From Mycolicibacterium iranicum (GTDB lineage: Bacteria; Actinomycetota; Actinomycetes; Mycobacteriales; Mycobacteriaceae), in contig NZ_LWCS01000030.1 in assembly GCF_001650495.1 (NCBI RefSeq), positions 19,001-83,000 of the forward strand: a stretch of DNA of 64,000 nt, in the 5' to 3' direction. The notes beneath the pieces are model-generated. The model was not told the DNA's origin, did no database searches, and worked only from the letters and a program-made list of their open reading frames with translations. Numbering within the stretch: position 1 is the first letter of the stretch; each line of letters begins with the position of its first letter. The position numbers were made by a program, and so were the translations under genes. Below are positions 34,071 through 42,052 of the stretch, in pieces.

Positions 34071-34349
34071 GTGAACCGGCACATGATCCCGAATCAGCTA
34101 CCCAGCATTTGGCTTGGCGAGGCCCGCGCACACCTGCATGCGGCGGTGCGAGCGATGGATCAACCGCGGCTGCGGATCATCCATGCCCGTAAAACCTGGA
34201 CCTTCGCCATGGGCGTCCTGATCAACGAGGCCGACGACGCCCAACCCTCGGAACTCGACGCAGCCGCCATCTTTGCCGACGAAGCGGTCGGCCACATCAC
34301 CGCCGCACGCACAGAACTCGACGGTCCGCAGCCCTGCATCCCGCAGTGA
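34071..34349 (+). CDS. Hypothetical plasmid protein
   Basis: 92 residues, predicted helical and soluble; GCAGGAAGGTGC lies before the start. MIPNQLPSIWLGEARAHLHAAVRAMD may be the true N-terminus, four codons in. No family recognised. It directly follows the KfrA-like gene and may be co-transcribed. Confidence 0.55.
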   Translation: MNRHMIPNQLPSIWLGEARAHLHAAVRAMDQPRLRIIHARKTWTFAMGVLINEADDAQPSELDAAAIFADEAVGHITAARTELDGPQPCIPQ

Positions 34350-34422
34350 CGGCCTCCGGTCCCACAGGCGTGTCAGCGAGCTCTCCTCGGCTACGCCTGC
34401 GCGGGGGTTGATGTTGTAACAG

Positions 34423-34617
34423 CTAACCGGCTTCTGGCCGACCCCGAGACCGCCTGCGGGCCGCGGCAAGTGCCCGATCACGAACCCAGGCCGACACGGC
34501 CTGTCCATCAGCCTCGGCCGCGGCCTCAATGATGTCGCGCTCATCCTCGGTGAACCGGACCGGCACCGCGGCGCTGCGGCGCTGCCCCGCCTTGAAAGGC
34601 GGTCTCCCGGGAGGCAT
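34423..34617 (-). CDS. Ribbon-helix-helix DNA-binding protein
   Basis: 64 residues. SAAVPVRFTEDERDIIEAAAEADGQAVSAWVRDRALAAA is a typical MetJ/Arc/CopG-like ribbon-helix-helix (strand, then two helices) also found in mobilisation accessory and antitoxin proteins. It is divergent from the fic gene, and two copies of TAATCGACTACAC lie between them, probably its operator. It could regulate or act as antitoxin for the Fic protein. Confidence 0.65.
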   Translation of the reverse strand: MPPGRPPFKAGQRRSAAVPVRFTEDERDIIEAAAEADGQAVSAWVRDRALAAARRRSRGRPEAG

Positions 34618-34628
34618 ACCGATGATGA

Positions 34629-34677
34629 TAATCGACTACACAATTCCTGATCCGACAACTCAATTAATCGACTACAC
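34629..34677. promoter_or_regulatory. Bidirectional promoter with two TAATCGACTACAC repeats
   Basis: TAATCGACTACAC occurs at 34629-34641 and 34665-34677. The second copy supplies a -10 (TACACT) 7 bp before the fic ATG, implying a leaderless message. The sequence TTAATCGACTACACTA with GCTATGA recurs almost unchanged at 39245-39269 before another gene. Confidence 0.55.
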
Positions 34678-34685
34678 TAAAAGCT

Positions 34686-35372
34686 ATGAACGCAGCCGAT
34701 CAAGACGACCGTGCCGTGGGTCGACTCACCGTGACCGACCTTGCTGGCGTGGTCTATTCGTCGGGCAGAGTGTTCGACGGCCTATCCACCGGCCGACTGG
34801 ACACCGAGAACTTCCTGCGGACCGGCAGCCTGGAAGGAGTTTCATCGCGGGCCGACCTGGCGCTACTGGAAGATCTGCGCGACGCGGCGCAATTCGTGAT
34901 CGACCACGCCGCCCATCGCATCGACGCAGGCTTCGTGCGGGCCATCAACGCCACCATCACCCGCAGCGGAGCCCTACATCCCGGGCAGCTGCGGACTCAG
35001 GACCAGGCCATAGGCGTCACGACACCGTACGGGCGCCACTCTCCCGATGCCCTGACCGAAGACCAGCTCCAACTCCTGCTCGACAACGCGACCCGCAGCC
35101 CCGAGGCTGAAGAAAACGCACTCGACCTGTTCATCAACCTCGCCAAAGCGCAACCGTTCGAGGACGGCAACAAGCGCACCGCCGTATTCGTCGCCAACAG
35201 CCTGCTCATCGGCGCTGATGCCGGTGTCTTGCTTACCATCCCGGTCGATGACAACGATCCCGGTGTAGCGAAAACGTTCAACGACCTGCTGGCCAGGGCC
35301 TACCTCTACAACGAACACGAGGCAGTGAAAACGCTGCTACGCCGCGCCGGGCTCACCCGGATCGGCCGGTAA
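34686..35372 (+). CDS. Fic/Doc-family protein with Q in place of the catalytic His
   Basis: 228 residues. The Fic core is recognisable: the helical region ends in LFINLAKAQPFEDGNKRTAVFVAN, where the signature H-P-F-x-x-G-N-(G/K)-R is Q156-P-F-E-D-G-N-K-R. Histidine is the base for nucleotide transfer in most Fic AMP-transferases, so this one may be inactive or have changed chemistry; related actinobacterial proteins with Q at this site are known to me only as sequences. GNKR is the Doc-like form. An N-terminal GVVYSSGRVFDGLSTG may be a regulatory helix. Divergent from a ribbon-helix-helix gene. Confidence 0.75.
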   Translation: MNAADQDDRAVGRLTVTDLAGVVYSSGRVFDGLSTGRLDTENFLRTGSLEGVSSRADLALLEDLRDAAQFVIDHAAHRIDAGFVRAINATITRSGALHPGQLRTQDQAIGVTTPYGRHSPDALTEDQLQLLLDNATRSPEAEENALDLFINLAKAQPFEDGNKRTAVFVANSLLIGADAGVLLTIPVDDNDPGVAKTFNDLLARAYLYNEHEAVKTLLRRAGLTRIGR

Positions 35373-35455
35373 CTCCAAGCATGGTTTTCCTTCCTCATGT
35401 CGATGACCCGACGCGGCGACTCACACACCAACGGATACAAGGGAAACTGAGGACC

Positions 35456-35845
35456 ATGCGAACTGATGAAGCTACGTCACTATGGACCTTCGAAATCGAG
35501 GGCCCGGGATACCCCGGCGGCTACTACACACCGGCCGAGGAATGGGTGCAAGCAGAGCACGCCGCACGGTGGCTCGCCCTCGCACTACACGACTTCGGTG
35601 CCATCACCGGTGACCGCCAGACGCAGACCAAGCAACGCGCACACGAGTTCGCCTCGCTCATCGAGCAGGTGAGCACAACCCATTCCTGGGTTGAGGGTGG
35701 CCACACGGTCACCGTGATCCGCATGGATGCCGCAGCGAGCGACCCCACCCACATGGGGACCATGGACGTTCGCCGGCGGATTCGTCAGCGACAACGAGAT
35801 CTGACCAGCGCAACCGCCACAGGAAAGGGTGCCGACAATGGCTAG
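35456..35845 (+). CDS. Hypothetical protein
   Basis: 129 residues from the ATG at 35456 (CTGAGGACC upstream). LWTFEIEGPGYPGGYYTPAEEWVQAEHAARWLALALHDFGAITG suggests a small alpha/beta domain; no motif recognised. It overlaps the next membrane-protein gene by 8 bp, so the pair is probably co-translated. Confidence 0.55.
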   Translation: MRTDEATSLWTFEIEGPGYPGGYYTPAEEWVQAEHAARWLALALHDFGAITGDRQTQTKQRAHEFASLIEQVSTTHSWVEGGHTVTVIRMDAAASDPTHMGTMDVRRRIRQRQRDLTSATATGKGADNG

Positions 35846-36104
35846 TACTGCGATCACGCGCGGGTTGGACCACGCAGAACAATGGACGCAGCGCTGGCTC
35901 TATACCCGCATCGGAATGCTCGTTCTCGTCGCGATCGTTACGGCATGGGCGATAGCGTATGCAGGCACACTCAAAGGCAACTGGAGTCCAGGGGTCATGA
36001 TCGCCGCGACGCTGATCCTGGTCGCGCTGGGGTGGATAGCCATCGTGCGGCGCATCTGGCGCTCCACGCGGTCGAAGCCCGAACCGCACGAACGTCGATC
36101 GTAG
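35838..36104 (+). CDS. Small membrane protein
   Basis: 88 residues from the ATG at 35838, which has AGGAAAGGG at ideal spacing; a GTG nine bases earlier is possible. Two transmembrane helices (GMLVLVAIVTAWAIAYAG and GVMIAATLILVALGWIAIV) with a short loop and a basic C-terminus. Function unknown. Confidence 0.6.
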   Translation: MASTAITRGLDHAEQWTQRWLYTRIGMLVLVAIVTAWAIAYAGTLKGNWSPGVMIAATLILVALGWIAIVRRIWRSTRSKPEPHERRS

Positions 36105-36126
36105 GTTCGCACCCCCAGGCTCCCGC

Positions 36127-37896
36127 ATGATCGAACCCATAGTCGAAGCCTCGTCGCGCCCGCTGGGCGAGCTGATTGAGGACTTCGACGGGATCGCTGA
36201 CCAACTGATCCCGTACAGCCAGCTCCCACCACGCCTGGCCGCCTACAGCGAGGTATATCCCTACTGGCGAGATATCGGCGCGCACACCTCGAAAAGCCTT
36301 ACCGCACAACCAGGCATCGGCCTCAGCGCCCTCACCGCGATCATCGACACGGCCCGTCGCGCAATCCGTAGCACAACAGCGAGCCACCCAGACACCACCG
36401 CCGCCGGCGCCGCCGCCAAGCTACTCGACCAGCTCGACGCCGAGACCCGCACCATCCTCACTACCCGCGTCCTCCCGCTAGACCCGAAGCCCACCGCCCA
36501 GGTGGCAGCGATGCTCGGCTGCGCCAAAGCCAGCGTGTCGCGCGGGACCCGCCGCGCCGAGCGCAAACTGGTTGGCCTGCTCGCCCACCCCGAACACGAG
36601 GCCCTGCACCGTCACGCCCAGCGGATCGCCCAGCGCCTGGGCCCCTATCTACCGGCCCAGGTGGCCGCCGCTGAACTCGCCCAGACCGGTCAGACACTGA
36701 CCTGCGACACCGCAGCGTTACTGCTGCATACCGCCGGTCCCTACCGTCGCCGCCTCCACTGGCTCGAAAACACCGGGACACGCGGCCGCGAACACGTCGA
36801 CACCACCGCCGAACACGCACTGACCGCGGGTGCGGGAGCGCTGCGGACGACCGAACTCACGACGGTCTTGGCGGCCGCGGGGATGCACCCTGACGCGATC
36901 GACACCTACCTCACCGAGACCTACCGCCACACCACCATCGCGGACCAACGCATCACCCACACCGCCGCAACCACAGCCACGATGGCGGCGGCGGTCCTGC
37001 ACGCACACCAACGGCCACTGACCATCGAAGAGGTTCGCGCCGATATCGGCCTTGCCGTCTCACCCGGATCGGTGGCCACCGCGCTCTCAGACCACAAGGA
37101 GTTCGCACGGGCCAGCCGCACCACCTGGGCGCTGCGTACATGGAAGCTGCCCGAGTACACCAGCATCAACGATGCCATCGCCACCTACATCGATGACCAT
37201 GGAGGGAGCGTCCGCACCACTGAGCTCCTCAAAGACCTTCACACCCCATACCCCGACATCAGCGCACGATCGCTGCGCACCTACCTCGCCACACCTCGAT
37301 ACATCACCCGAAATGGCTACAGCCGCCGGCGCACCGCCGCCGACCCCGCCCCGGCAAGCAGACCCCTCAACCAGGCCCGGGGTATGTATCGCACCAATAC
37401 CCACGTCATCCGGCTTGCCCTCCCCGTCACCCCGGAACTGCAACGCGGATCCGGACGCAGCATTGCCGTGTCCGTCGCGCGGGCCGCGCACATCACCCTC
37501 GGTGGACACCAGAGCTTCACCAACCCCGACCACAGCCCTATCACCGTCACCTGGGTGACCAACGCGAGCAACAACGCACGCATCGGCTCGCTGCGCACCC
37601 ACGCCCAACAGCTCAACGCCGCCGTCGGGGGCACGCTGATCATCGCCTTCAACACACACCGCCGCACGTACACGATCGCCACGCTCGACACGAGCGCACC
37701 GGCCACCGAACAGCTCGCCCAATTCACCGGCCGCGATACCCGAGACCCGAACGCTGCCATGACCGCCGCACTGGACAACCCGAAGTCAAGCCCCGAGGAC
37801 ATCCTTGGTCGGCGCGGCGACACGGACGTGGCCGATCTCCTCAAGCGAGCATGCGTGGAAGCTGGCACTCACGCCCACCGAATCGAGCCCTCATGA
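36127..37896 (+). CDS. Large regulator-like protein with sigma-region-4-type HTH and repeated winged-helix segments
   Basis: 589 residues. Around 102-150, LDAETRTILTTRVLPLDPKPTAQVAAMLGCAKASVSRGTRRAERKL has the layout of a sigma-70 region 4 HTH. Before it, GADQLIPYSQLP-like sequence and TAQPGIGLSALTAII resemble an alpha-CTD-like helix-hairpin. Later parts (LRTTELTTVLAAAGMHPDAIDTYL; PLTIEEVRADIGLAVSPGSVATAL; SVRTTELLKDLHTPYPDISARSLRTYL) look like three HARE-HTH-type winged helices. No sigma region 2 is present, so it is unlikely to be a full sigma factor. The gene overlaps the next one by 4 bp (ATGA). Role unknown; DNA binding is likely. Confidence 0.6.
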   Translation: MIEPIVEASSRPLGELIEDFDGIADQLIPYSQLPPRLAAYSEVYPYWRDIGAHTSKSLTAQPGIGLSALTAIIDTARRAIRSTTASHPDTTAAGAAAKLLDQLDAETRTILTTRVLPLDPKPTAQVAAMLGCAKASVSRGTRRAERKLVGLLAHPEHEALHRHAQRIAQRLGPYLPAQVAAAELAQTGQTLTCDTAALLLHTAGPYRRRLHWLENTGTRGREHVDTTAEHALTAGAGALRTTELTTVLAAAGMHPDAIDTYLTETYRHTTIADQRITHTAATTATMAAAVLHAHQRPLTIEEVRADIGLAVSPGSVATALSDHKEFARASRTTWALRTWKLPEYTSINDAIATYIDDHGGSVRTTELLKDLHTPYPDISARSLRTYLATPRYITRNGYSRRRTAADPAPASRPLNQARGMYRTNTHVIRLALPVTPELQRGSGRSIAVSVARAAHITLGGHQSFTNPDHSPITVTWVTNASNNARIGSLRTHAQQLNAAVGGTLIIAFNTHRRTYTIATLDTSAPATEQLAQFTGRDTRDPNAAMTAALDNPKSSPEDILGRRGDTDVADLLKRACVEAGTHAHRIEPS

Positions 37897-38696
37897 CACC
37901 CACCTCCGACGACCCGCCCACAGGTCCACTTCCCGAACTCACGGGGTTCTTCACCTGGTCTGCCGCCGATGCCCCACACCCGTATCCGCCGCCGGCCACG
38001 GACCTGGCTGCCAGCGGTGCCGCCCGCGACCAGTCCGTCAGCTCCCAGAAATCGGACCTGGGCGCGAGCGTCGACCAAACAATCGCGATCACACCGATCC
38101 GGCGCCCACCGCGTATGCAGCGGCCCCTGGTGATTCTGTGGTCCATCTTCGCCGTTGTCGCGACCATCGCGGTCGTGCTGTGGGCGATCCTGCTGTGGCC
38201 CTCACCAGACCCGCCGGAGGCCACGAACTCCCCGGCCGCCGCCGCCGACACCACGACGGCCGCGGCGGAACTGCTGCGCCACAACCTGCCACCTGGATAT
38301 CGACCCTCGGACTGCACTGCGACCACTGAGCCGCCACCGGCCATCGCTGGCGTGCGTTGCGGGCCACACCCCGCCATCGCCGAGGCAACGACCGCGCACT
38401 ACACGCTCTATGACGCCACCGCGGACCTCGATGCCGCATTTGCCGACGTCACCGCCTCCACCACCGCGAAGGTGTGCCCAGGGGCCGACGGCGGCTACCA
38501 GTCCCCGGGTGCGTGGCGCCGCAACGCCAACCCCGAAACCGTCGCCGGAACCCTGCTGTGCGGCACCAACCAGGACAGTCAACCGATGGTCGCCTGGACC
38601 ACCACATCGACGCTCCTCCTGGCAACAATCCGAGCCGACACACCCCAAAAACCAAGCCTGGAACAGCTCTACACCTGGTGGTCAAGCCACTCCTGA
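37893..38696 (+). CDS. Membrane-anchored protein with an extracytoplasmic sensor-like domain
   Basis: 267 residues from the ATG at 37893. A Pro-rich cytoplasmic part of about 85 residues, one transmembrane helix (LVILWSIFAVVATIAVVLWAILLW), then an outer domain with four cysteines. Its pattern (YRPSDC, GVRCGPHPAIAEATTAHYTLYD, LDAAF, VCPGADGGYQSPGAWRR, GTLLCGTN, AWTTTSTLLLATI, LYTWWSSHS) is shared with the extracellular domains of some mycobacterial serine/threonine-kinase-like proteins. There is no kinase domain. Coupled to the preceding HTH protein, so the pair might link an outside signal to transcription. Confidence 0.55.
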   Translation: MTPTSDDPPTGPLPELTGFFTWSAADAPHPYPPPATDLAASGAARDQSVSSQKSDLGASVDQTIAITPIRRPPRMQRPLVILWSIFAVVATIAVVLWAILLWPSPDPPEATNSPAAAADTTTAAAELLRHNLPPGYRPSDCTATTEPPPAIAGVRCGPHPAIAEATTAHYTLYDATADLDAAFADVTASTTAKVCPGADGGYQSPGAWRRNANPETVAGTLLCGTNQDSQPMVAWTTTSTLLLATIRADTPQKPSLEQLYTWWSSHS

Positions 38697-38713
38697 CCAG
38701 CGGCAGCGTTACC

Positions 38714-39136
38714 TCAGACCCGAGTTGGCACCCGTGCCGCGTCGTCCAACAGTCCGCACCCGAGGTAACCGACCTGCGCGGCGTTGAACACCCCTGACTC
38801 GCCCACAACAGGGTCGAGGACCGCCGCAGCGTGCACCGCAAGGTTCTCAATCCCGGACTGTAGAACCTGATTACTGGCCGCTGGAGTCACCACCAGTGCG
38901 CTCACGCGCAACGAACTCCCATCCTCGGATAAGAGGGCTTCACAGATATGGCTCCGCTCCGTGGATTCGTCCAGCCTGCACCACATCTCGGCCGCTACTC
39001 GACACAACCAAAACCGACCCGGCAGATCCGAGCGCAACCGTCCGGCCACCGACAGCTCCAGCGGTAGCCGCGCAGCGATATCAGTATGGGGAAATCCCCG
39101 CAAACTATGAAGCACCACGGCCACGCTTGTGAGCAT
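38714..39136 (-). CDS. Hypothetical protein
   Basis: 140 residues, minus strand, convergent with the preceding gene. AGGAGGT abuts the ATG at 39136, which is too close, so initiation may use the GTG at codon 5. Alpha/beta character (AEMWCRLDESTERSHICEAL; VSALVVTPAASNQVLQSGI). No family recognised. Confidence 0.45.
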   Translation of the reverse strand: MLTSVAVVLHSLRGFPHTDIAARLPLELSVAGRLRSDLPGRFWLCRVAAEMWCRLDESTERSHICEALLSEDGSSLRVSALVVTPAASNQVLQSGIENLAVHAAAVLDPVVGESGVFNAAQVGYLGCGLLDDAARVPTRV

Positions 39137-39244
39137 ACCTCCTGAAAGCGTCAGCGGAAGTGGCGTCAGCGCAAACGTATCGGGCTGCGCGAGTTTCTTG
39201 CCCTTCCCTTGGAAGTAGTGTCGAAAAGTGTTCCCACGCCACTA

Positions 39245-39260
39245 TTAACCGACTACACTA
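39245..39260 (+). promoter_or_regulatory. Leaderless-type promoter matching the fic promoter
   Basis: TTAACCGACTACACTA followed by ATTGCTATGA differs at three positions from the stretch before the fic gene (34664 onward), including identical position relative to ATG. TACACT as -10 lies 7 bp upstream of the start. Confidence 0.5.
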
Positions 39261-39266
39261 ATTGCT

Positions 39267-39620
39267 ATGAGCACAACGGATGTAGTGGCCCTGCAATTGA
39301 TTTCCCCTGAACAAGCCGACGACTGGGCAGGTTTCCGGCTCACGTCAGGTCAGCTCGAACGCCTTTCTGCGGCGATCCCTCATTCATCGATACCTGATGC
39401 CATAGCAACGATCTTCGACGGATTCGACATAAGTGACGACGATGCTGCGTGCCGCGACCCGTTCGATGAAGGGTGTCGCGAATCCCTTGATGACGGGCAG
39501 GGCTGGGCCGGGTGTTGCGGGGGATGCGCAGACCGCATGGAGGGGTTGCACAACGAGGGCGAGTGGGGCGATGACTGCCAGCCATCCGAGGACCACCGCC
39601 GGTGTATCACGTGCCGCTGA
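39267..39620 (+). CDS. Small acidic Cys-rich hypothetical protein
   Basis: 117 residues, strongly acidic. The C-terminal third has eight cysteines (EGCRESL, GWAGCCGGCADRMEG, DDCQPSEDHRRCITCR), a possible metal site. It is driven by the CGACTACACTA promoter. No family recognised. Confidence 0.55.
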   Translation: MSTTDVVALQLISPEQADDWAGFRLTSGQLERLSAAIPHSSIPDAIATIFDGFDISDDDAACRDPFDEGCRESLDDGQGWAGCCGGCADRMEGLHNEGEWGDDCQPSEDHRRCITCR

Positions 39621-39664
39621 AGGCCCGAGATCCCCGTGCCCGATAGAACACACTAGGAGAGAAC

Positions 39665-40294
39665 ATGATTGACCGACCTGCCTATCTGTTGGAATCCGTC
39701 GTGAGAAACGGTCACCATGCCCTCATGACCGCTCTGTCTGCCGCTGGCCGCGCACTGGCTGCACTCCTGGGTGCAGCCGCGATACTGCTCGCCGGATGCC
39801 ACAGCCCATCATCGTGGACGGCGCACACCGCCACTACCGCCACCTATCCACCGATGCCGGCCACGGCTGTGATCGACGGCCCTTTTCCAGTGGTACGTGT
39901 CATCGACGGTGATACCATTGTGGTCGAAATCGACGGTACGCCAACGACTATCCGTTTGATCGGTGTCGACACACCTGAACTCGTTGATCCGCGCAAGCCG
40001 GTTCAGTGTTTCTCGCGTGAGGCATCCGAGTACACCAAGGCGATGCTCACCGGCCAGTCGGTCTACCTCGAATACGATCTCAGCCAGGACCGCATCGACC
40101 GCTACGGGCGCGGCCTGGCGTATGTCTGGACGACCGCCGGGCAACTGGTCAATCTGGACCTCATCGCCGGCGGCTACGCCAACGAGTACACCTTCAACAC
40201 ACCGCACCGCTACCAGGCGGAATTCCAGGCCGCCGAGTTCGCCGCCGCCGACGAGGCGCGCGGCTTGTGGTCGCCTGAGACCTGCCCCGCCTAA
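39665..40294 (+). CDS. Thermonuclease (SNc)-family lipoprotein
   Basis: 209 residues. A signal peptide with lipobox LLAGC (C45; C25 if the ATG at 39725 is used, but AGGAGAGAAC favours 39665) anchors the protein outside. The staphylococcal-nuclease fold follows: VVRVIDGDTIVVEIDG, IRLIGVDTPE, and the later DRYGRGLAYV carrying the catalytic Arg region. It should cleave DNA or RNA at the cell surface with Ca2+. Such genes are frequent on conjugative actinobacterial plasmids. Confidence 0.88.
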   Translation: MIDRPAYLLESVVRNGHHALMTALSAAGRALAALLGAAAILLAGCHSPSSWTAHTATTATYPPMPATAVIDGPFPVVRVIDGDTIVVEIDGTPTTIRLIGVDTPELVDPRKPVQCFSREASEYTKAMLTGQSVYLEYDLSQDRIDRYGRGLAYVWTTAGQLVNLDLIAGGYANEYTFNTPHRYQAEFQAAEFAAADEARGLWSPETCPA

Positions 40295-40308
40295 CCCTCA
40301 CCGACACG

Positions 40309-40358
40309 ATATTGGACGGCTATAACCATCCACATTTGTGGTAGGCTATAGCAATCCG
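40309..40358 (+). promoter_or_regulatory. Plasmid operator/promoter element, two TAGGCTATAG-type palindromes
   Basis: TGGACGGCTATAACCATCCA (40313-40332) and TGGTAGGCTATAGCAATCCG (40339-40358) are two 20-bp dyads whose starts are 26 bp apart. The same pair, starts 25 bp apart, occurs at 62305-62349, and single or inverted copies occur at 61398 and 57525-57568. It precedes the gene at 40411. Confidence 0.65.
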
Positions 40359-40410
40359 CATAGCGAAAGCTGTCGATACCCCACAGCATCCGAGGAAAGG
40401 ACTGCGCTCC

Positions 40411-40992
40411 ATGGACACTCAGCCGCCCCCGGCCGAACACGCGGATGCCCGCCACGCCCGCCTCCGCGCCAGCCAGCTCGACGCGTTCGAAAGGTCGCTG
40501 CGAGACCACCTGGACAACCTGCCCACGACGTGGACCGTAGCCAAGAAGTCCGACCGCTGCTGGGCCATAGTCGACGTGCACGGGACACCACGAACCGCTA
40601 CCCGCTACACCACGAAACGCGCAGCCATCGAGGCCCACGGTGACCGTCAGCATGACCGGCAATTGCAGGACCGCACTCACTGGTATCTCGGAGAGGCTGA
40701 CGCCCGGTCCAGGCCGCTGGAGGCCGACGAGACAGCCCTCGTTAACTGGGTGATCTCCGAGACCAGCCCTGACCTCGAATGGGTCGATCGCAACGGCTTG
40801 GCCTGCCGCGCCGAAATGACGTGCGCTGGTGCGGCGGCAATCCACCGATTTGACGAGCACGGATTCGATGTCTGGGGCTACGACCGTGACGGTCGATACG
40901 CACCAGCGTATGACCGAGCACCGTTGCAAGCCAGCCCATTCCCGGTCCGTGACGACACAGCACCCGCGGTAGAACCCGCCAGCCAAGGATAA
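40411..40992 (+). CDS. Hypothetical protein under the plasmid operator
   Basis: 193 residues; GAGGAAAGGACTG upstream is a good ribosome-binding site. No motif recognised; the middle (HLDNLPTTWTVAKKSDRCWAIVDVHGTPRTATRYTTKRAAIEAH) looks like a small alpha/beta domain. Regulated by the same element as the methyltransferase and redoxin genes. Confidence 0.6.
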   Translation: MDTQPPPAEHADARHARLRASQLDAFERSLRDHLDNLPTTWTVAKKSDRCWAIVDVHGTPRTATRYTTKRAAIEAHGDRQHDRQLQDRTHWYLGEADARSRPLEADETALVNWVISETSPDLEWVDRNGLACRAEMTCAGAAAIHRFDEHGFDVWGYDRDGRYAPAYDRAPLQASPFPVRDDTAPAVEPASQG

Positions 40993-41103
40993 GTCAGCAC
41001 GGTGACCCACCCGCGCCCGTTGGTAGCCTTTCACCCACCACCGCGAGTACGCTATCGGCAAGAAGTCGCGGTGGTGATACCGCACGTGAAAGGACCGCCG
41101 CCC

Positions 41104-41445
41104 ATGTCCCCGACCAAAGCCGTGACCACCACTGCTGAGGAACGCAAGCGCGCCGGTCTGGCCGCCCGTGAGCTGCAAGCGCAGGCCGACCGCGCGCTGC
41201 TGGCACGCATCATGCCGGTCGTCGGCCGCAACATCGCCCAGCGCCGCGAGACCCTGGGCTTGTCTCAACGCGCCCTCAGCGACCAGGCCAGCGTCGACCG
41301 TATCTTCCTGCGTGGCGTGGAAGCCGGCGAACGTACACCCACCGTGGTCTTTCTGGCAAAGATCGCGCCCCCATTGCAGACCACCGTCGCTGCGCTCACC
41401 AGAGGCATCGAGCAGGCCATGGCCACGCCAGCGCAAGACTCCTAA
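41104..41445 (+). CDS. XRE-family DNA-binding protein
   Basis: 113 residues from the ATG at 41104 (GTGAAAGGACC upstream). The HTH is at about 41-95 (IAQRRETLGLSQRALSDQASVDRIFLRGVEAGERTPTVVFLAKIA), with a helical N-terminal extension (AEERKRAGLAARELQAQADRALLARIM). Among the genes here it is a candidate regulator of the repeated plasmid operator. Confidence 0.75.
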   Translation: MSPTKAVTTTAEERKRAGLAARELQAQADRALLARIMPVVGRNIAQRRETLGLSQRALSDQASVDRIFLRGVEAGERTPTVVFLAKIAPPLQTTVAALTRGIEQAMATPAQDS

Positions 41446-41478
41446 CCCGCCCGCGACTCCAGGGAGGGCACCACTGCA

Positions 41479-41904
41479 ATGGACCCGTTCGACTCTCCCC
41501 CACCAGACCGAAACGCCCAGTCACCCACCACCCCAGCCCCCTACGTGGCGGCCGTCCGACCGTTCCACGCCGTCAGCGTCGACGATCGACACCCCGTCGC
41601 ACGCGTACGACTCACCAACGGTCTGACCTACCTGAGCTGGCACCACGTGCGACACGACGACCTGGCTGCTGTCACCCATCGCCCGGCGACCTACTGGCTC
41701 CACATCGACCGCCACGCCCACGACGTGGTAGCCCGTATCCGCACCCTCAGCGCTACTGGAGCGCTGCCCCAGATCGCCTGCTTCACCGAGCTGCGCCATC
41801 ACATCGACCCCAATGCCGGATGGACCGCGGGCATCGCCGCGCTCCCACCCGAGGACTGGACCGCTGTGCAACACCGCGTCACCGACATTCTGCGCAGCAA
41901 CTAA
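41479..41904 (+). CDS. Hypothetical protein
   Basis: 141 residues, GGGAGGG upstream. VDDRHPVARVRLTNGLTYLSWHHVRHDDLAAVTHRPATYWLHID suggests a small beta-rich domain. His-rich; no family recognised. Follows the XRE gene by 33 bp, so probably one operon. Confidence 0.55.
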   Translation: MDPFDSPPPDRNAQSPTTPAPYVAAVRPFHAVSVDDRHPVARVRLTNGLTYLSWHHVRHDDLAAVTHRPATYWLHIDRHAHDVVARIRTLSATGALPQIACFTELRHHIDPNAGWTAGIAALPPEDWTAVQHRVTDILRSN

Positions 41905-42052
41905 CCACCACGACTTCGTAGAATCTGAATTCCCGCTCGCCGCCACTACGCCGCTGCGCCACTATCTCCGGTCAGTTCGACAGGGGGATAGCAGTGCGCC
42001 CGCGATCTCTGGCCGACGGGGGACTCGACCGCGCAGGCACACTGCTACCTGC

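Noticed and set aside
32803..34192. Long open frames opposite and overlapping the KfrA-like gene (336 aa on minus, 421 aa on plus in another frame)
   Set aside because: They are compositional shadows of a GC-rich coiled-coil gene; the translations are Arg/Pro-rich without motifs, while the chosen frame has heptad periodicity and a sensible start.
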